Positions 60,851 to 64,000 of a stretch of DNA of 64,000 nucleotides are shown here, one piece after another. Where the stretch lies: NCBI GenBank assembly GCA_017618715.1, contig JAFZTS010000067.1:62001-126000 (forward strand), given 5' to 3'. The translations under genes and the position numbers were made by a program. The notes under the pieces were generated by a model. It ran no database searches. It saw only the letters and a program-made list of their open reading frames with translations, and was not told the DNA's origin. The first letter of the stretch is position 1. Each line of letters begins with the position of its first letter. Origin of the DNA: Bacteroidales bacterium. Its GTDB lineage: Bacteria > Bacteroidota > Bacteroidia > Bacteroidales > UBA3663.

Positions 60851-63790
60851 ATGAAAAAGCAAACTTTCAGACTGTTTGGCATCGCCTTGCTTGGTGGTGC
60901 AGTCCTTGCTGCGTGCCAGGACTATTCGCCTGAGGATGACCTAATCAAGCAAAAGGCCACTTCCTTTAACTATGAGAAGGCTTTCAACGCCGAATTTCCC
61001 GTGATTGACCCCGAACAGAACTGGGGCTTCAACCCCATGCCCATCTGTGGAGAAGGTTTGGACATTACCCGAGGAATGAACACCAACTCCAACGAGTGGG
61101 AGTCCGTTTATCATTATGAGGTGCCTGGTGGTCTAACAGATCCTAAGAATCCTGTTTGGGGCTGGGCAGCTGGTGACATCAGCAATTACGAACGTGCTTA
61201 CGTCTATTGGTGGTTTTCGACCCATCAGTGGCCACAGACCCTTGAGGTCAGGTGGTCGGAGTTCTTCGTTGAGAACGTATGGGGCCAGCCCGAGCATTCT
61301 AATGAGACTGGTGACCCTGCAGGATCTCACTATGGCGGTGCTTTAGGTCGATGGGGCATGGACAACATGCACATTCTGGACATTGACAAGATACCAGCTT
61401 ATTCTCCTTATGACCACCCGATTAAGAATGAAGCAGATGCATTGATGCATGGTGTCGATCAAGTATCGGGCGATTACGAGCATGTCAACGACTTCAACAG
61501 TGCTGGCGGTATGTTGGAACAGGTCATGTATGCATTCGATGTGTCTAGCGAGGATTGGTTCTATAAAGAAAGCTCTGGTGGTACCTTGCCCGATCATAAC
61601 AACTGGACAATCCAATATATCAATGGCAACTATTATCTTGCTTTCGACTATTGGCATCAGAAGAAGAACGACCAAGGATATCAGGCGGATAATTATGGTC
61701 TTGTTAAGCCTGATGGATACTACAACGACTGGATTATCAAGCTTTCAAGTGGCAAGCATATCGTTGACTCCTACACCCGTCGCATCATGTGTGAGGACCT
61801 TGGAAATACGTATGACTGGGACTTCAACGACCTAGTGTTCGACGTTACTGTTTATAATGGAGAATATGGCAATGGACAGTCAGGCTATTATGCACAGATT
61901 ACCCTGCAGGCAGCTGGTGGTACTCTTCCCATCTATATTGGACAAAAGGACCAGGCGCACGAGGCTCACTTCCTCTTCGGCGTTGATTCCACTGTTCCCG
62001 TCAATGTGGATGCCGCAGGTGGCGTGAATCGTCCCGCTGTTGTGTTCCACCTGCCGCTTGACGATTCATACGAAATTACATCACAAACAATTAATATAAA
62101 TGGAAAAGACAGGCTTGTCCTGTCATTCGATCCCAATCAGATTCCTATCTATGTGACCCGTGCCGATATGGATGACCCAGCTACTGCTGACAATTATGTT
62201 TTAACAGCCGTAAAAGGTCAGGCTCCTCAGAAATTCGCATGTCCATGTGATACCTATTGGATGAAGGAGTTCAAGAACATCGAAGGCATTGAGAACAAAC
62301 AGCCTGCCGGACACCCGAATTTCGCAGCATGGATAGCTGGAACAATCACCAACGAAGATGATGCTTTCATCACAGAGCGTTCGAAAACATCGGGCGACTT
62401 CACTGTGCTTTATGCCGATGCAAACGGCAGTCCCAATTCTGTTTCGTTTAGCGAAGACGGAAATGTAGGTACTATCCAACCCTGGAAGGACCTCTGGAAT
62501 AACACGTTTGATGATCCGCTCAACTCTCAGTACACTGAAGTGCGCTCATACCCGAATCATGTGAATCCTGATGGATCATACATGACCGATAACAACGGTT
62601 TTACCACCTATTCTACCACTTTCCAGGCTCAGGCCCCTTATATTTACGAGACTGTAGACCAAGATGACGATCCCACAGCCTATTCCGCAGAGAAGATGAA
62701 GGCTATCTTGGAAGGAAATTATGCTAATCAGGAGGCTGTATGGGGACCATATGCCAAGACCGTTACGCTCGATGTTGAGCAGAATGATAAGGGATATGTA
62801 CTTGGCACAGGTTACTACCACGCCGGTGCAGATGTAGTGATTCAGGCTGTTCCTCGCAAATATATGGAATTTGAAAAGTGGGAGGATGTGGACGCTACTG
62901 GTGCTCCTCATGAAAAGGAAGTGTCGAGAGATGCCATTATTACCATCGAAAATATTCAAGCAAACAAGCACTACAAGGCCTTCTTCAAAGATAAAGGTCC
63001 GAGCCGTGTAAATGTCGTAATCGAACCAGAAAGTAATTATGGTTATCTTGTAGATGATCACAATCATACTTTCAATGGTGGAGATGTGCCACCAGGACTG
63101 CATAGTTTCTTTGCCGTTGCCAATGAAGGTTATATTTTTGACTATTGGAATGACGATCCATATGACGATTGGAATGAAATAGAAGTGGATGTCGATGGTG
63201 AAGATGTCACCATAACAGCTCATTTCAAAGTGGCAGATAGATATACTGTGATAACTCAAGTCGATGATGCTTCGCATGGATCGGTTTCTGGCGGCGGAAC
63301 GTATTATGAGGGTGCCGTGGTTCGTCTTGTTGCAACTCCCAACACTGGATATAGGTTTGTAGAATGGACAGATGAAGAAGGCAACTGGGTGTTTAACAAC
63401 GCCACGTTTGTTCTCTATCCTGAGCAATATTCCTATCTTGCAAATGACAACAATGAAATAAAATTTGTTGCCCATTTCGAGAGTCTCACTTCATATTACA
63501 CACATAACCTGGCGACAATTGAGGCGACAACTGAGGCACCTCTCAATAGCGGCTATGATTTGCTTGCGAATGTGGAGGGATTAAGCAGTTATGGAAGATG
63601 TTGTCTTGAGATTACATATACTGCAAACCCATCATTTACATATGACAACAACAATACTGTGTATCTGGATTGGGCTGGTCAACCCACAACTGCTTTTGTG
63701 GAGATTCCCTCTTGTTCTAACCAGTTGAAGATTAACTCTGGAGGTGAAAATGTTTCTTCGATCAAGATCTGGGTCAAACCCAGCAACTAA
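60851..63790 (+). CDS. LruC domain lipoprotein with C-terminal beta repeats
   Basis: A 979-residue surface lipoprotein with lipobox LAAC (Cys at 22). The mature part has FNYEKAFNAEFPVIDPEQNWGF, typical of LruC-type Bacteroidota proteins, and the key motif DWDFNDLVFDVTV. Three bacterial repeat domains of about 75-80 residues follow at roughly 637-712, 717-795 and 797-876 (each with ending such as AGADVVIQAVP... and a Trp-containing strand), then a C-terminal beta domain. The gene is more AT-rich toward its 3' half than its neighbours. Function is unknown, possibly adhesion or surface attachment. Confidence 0.85.
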   Translation: MKKQTFRLFGIALLGGAVLAACQDYSPEDDLIKQKATSFNYEKAFNAEFPVIDPEQNWGFNPMPICGEGLDITRGMNTNSNEWESVYHYEVPGGLTDPKNPVWGWAAGDISNYERAYVYWWFSTHQWPQTLEVRWSEFFVENVWGQPEHSNETGDPAGSHYGGALGRWGMDNMHILDIDKIPAYSPYDHPIKNEADALMHGVDQVSGDYEHVNDFNSAGGMLEQVMYAFDVSSEDWFYKESSGGTLPDHNNWTIQYINGNYYLAFDYWHQKKNDQGYQADNYGLVKPDGYYNDWIIKLSSGKHIVDSYTRRIMCEDLGNTYDWDFNDLVFDVTVYNGEYGNGQSGYYAQITLQAAGGTLPIYIGQKDQAHEAHFLFGVDSTVPVNVDAAGGVNRPAVVFHLPLDDSYEITSQTININGKDRLVLSFDPNQIPIYVTRADMDDPATADNYVLTAVKGQAPQKFACPCDTYWMKEFKNIEGIENKQPAGHPNFAAWIAGTITNEDDAFITERSKTSGDFTVLYADANGSPNSVSFSEDGNVGTIQPWKDLWNNTFDDPLNSQYTEVRSYPNHVNPDGSYMTDNNGFTTYSTTFQAQAPYIYETVDQDDDPTAYSAEKMKAILEGNYANQEAVWGPYAKTVTLDVEQNDKGYVLGTGYYHAGADVVIQAVPRKYMEFEKWEDVDATGAPHEKEVSRDAIITIENIQANKHYKAFFKDKGPSRVNVVIEPESNYGYLVDDHNHTFNGGDVPPGLHSFFAVANEGYIFDYWNDDPYDDWNEIEVDVDGEDVTITAHFKVADRYTVITQVDDASHGSVSGGGTYYEGAVVRLVATPNTGYRFVEWTDEEGNWVFNNATFVLYPEQYSYLANDNNEIKFVAHFESLTSYYTHNLATIEATTEAPLNSGYDLLANVEGLSSYGRCCLEITYTANPSFTYDNNNTVYLDWAGQPTTAFVEIPSCSNQLKINSGGENVSSIKIWVKPSN

Positions 63791-63809
63791 CCCTGATGAC
63801 TAAATAATC

Positions 63810-63849
63810 ATCACCCCGTCCGCATCAATCGCAGACGGGGTGATTTTTG
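63810..63849 (+). terminator. Terminator of the LruC gene
   Basis: ATCACCCCGTC (63810-63820) pairs with GACGGGGTGAT (63834-63844) followed by TTTTG. Confidence 0.9.
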
Positions 63850-63914
63850 ATAACCCAAAAAGAAAAGCGCGGCATCCTGTAATGTCGTGCTTCTCTGATT
63901 CTAAAGCCAAGCGT

Positions 63915-64000
63915 TTAGCACTCCGTCTCAAGGATGCGCTTGATGACGGTCTCGGCCGAGATCTCACGGGTGGCAGCCTCGGGGATGACGAGGGAGCGGG
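63915..64000 (-). CDS. C-terminal end of an unidentified gene (5' part outside window)
   Basis: The minus strand reads ...RSLVIPEAATREISAETVIK then RILETEC and TAA at 63915-63917. The rest lies beyond the window edge. The short tail is regular enough to be a real protein but gives no family. It converges with the LruC gene. Confidence 0.55.
   Translation of the reverse strand, partial: RSLVIPEAATREISAETVIKRILETEC

Overview
The window is chromosomal DNA from a member of the Bacteroidota, most likely a Prevotellaceae-like gut or rumen anaerobe. The case rests on many promoters of the Bacteroidetes type (TTTG, about 20 bases, TAnnTTTG), type III glutamine synthetase, DUF4270, LruC and GSCFA proteins, a meso-diaminopimelate dehydrogenase, an inositol-phosphate synthase of the kind used for inositol lipids, and scattered secreted plant-polysaccharide enzymes. 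There is no rRNA, phage, plasmid, integrase or CRISPR array. Two tRNAs (His-GTG and Glu-CTC) sit together near 36.8-37.0 kb.

Layout. 1-3.2 kb: the tail of a GH28 pectinase, a short-chain reductase and an AAA-ATPase/PD-(D/E)XK protein. 3.2-9.4 kb: a leftward leucine operon, leuA-leuC-leuD-second LeuA-family synthase-leuB. 9.5-12.2 kb: a DUF4270 lipoprotein and a single-domain starch-synthase-like protein. 12.6-16.8 kb: a TorF-type porin, type III glutamine synthetase and a CE15 glucuronoyl esterase that overlaps it. 16.9-21.6 kb: PhoH, a small secreted basic repeat protein, a GSCFA protein, PurC and a glycosyltransferase. 21.6-25.6 kb: a sulfur and amino-acid block with an Lrp regulator divergent from an O-acetylhomoserine sulfhydrylase, an SDR and CysK. 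25.7-31.2 kb: a leftward operon etfB-etfA-small membrane protein-acyl-CoA dehydrogenase-AspT exchanger. 31.2-36.6 kb: a 42-bp tandem repeat, asd, a possible small RNA, a MATE transporter, deoC, dtd and yqeY. 37.0-42.7 kb: a ComEA-like protein and a glycogen operon (GH133 debranching enzyme, GT4, GH57). 42.9-48.2 kb: tetR-fabG-rluA, pta-ackA and rplS. 48.3-51.7 kb: a PepSY-like protein and a three-gene signalling unit (SpoIIE phosphatase/kinase fusion, STAS protein, AraC-type DNA-binding protein). 51.7-64 kb: a cyclophilin lipoprotein behind an inverted-repeat leader, a small Cys-containing protein, a large GH2 enzyme, inositol-phosphate synthase, YitT, Ddh, a LruC lipoprotein and the end of one unidentified gene.

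Most of the window is core metabolism. The least explained parts are: the SpoIIE-STAS-AraC operon, which looks like partner switching with a DNA-binding output in place of a sigma factor; the inverted-repeat element with a 31-codon ORF and duplicated leader before the cyclophilin gene; the 57-residue membrane protein inside the ETF operon; the 42-bp repeat array; the probable small RNA before the MATE gene; and a strong hairpin inside the CE15 signal-peptide region. All calls come from reading the sequence; no database search was run.
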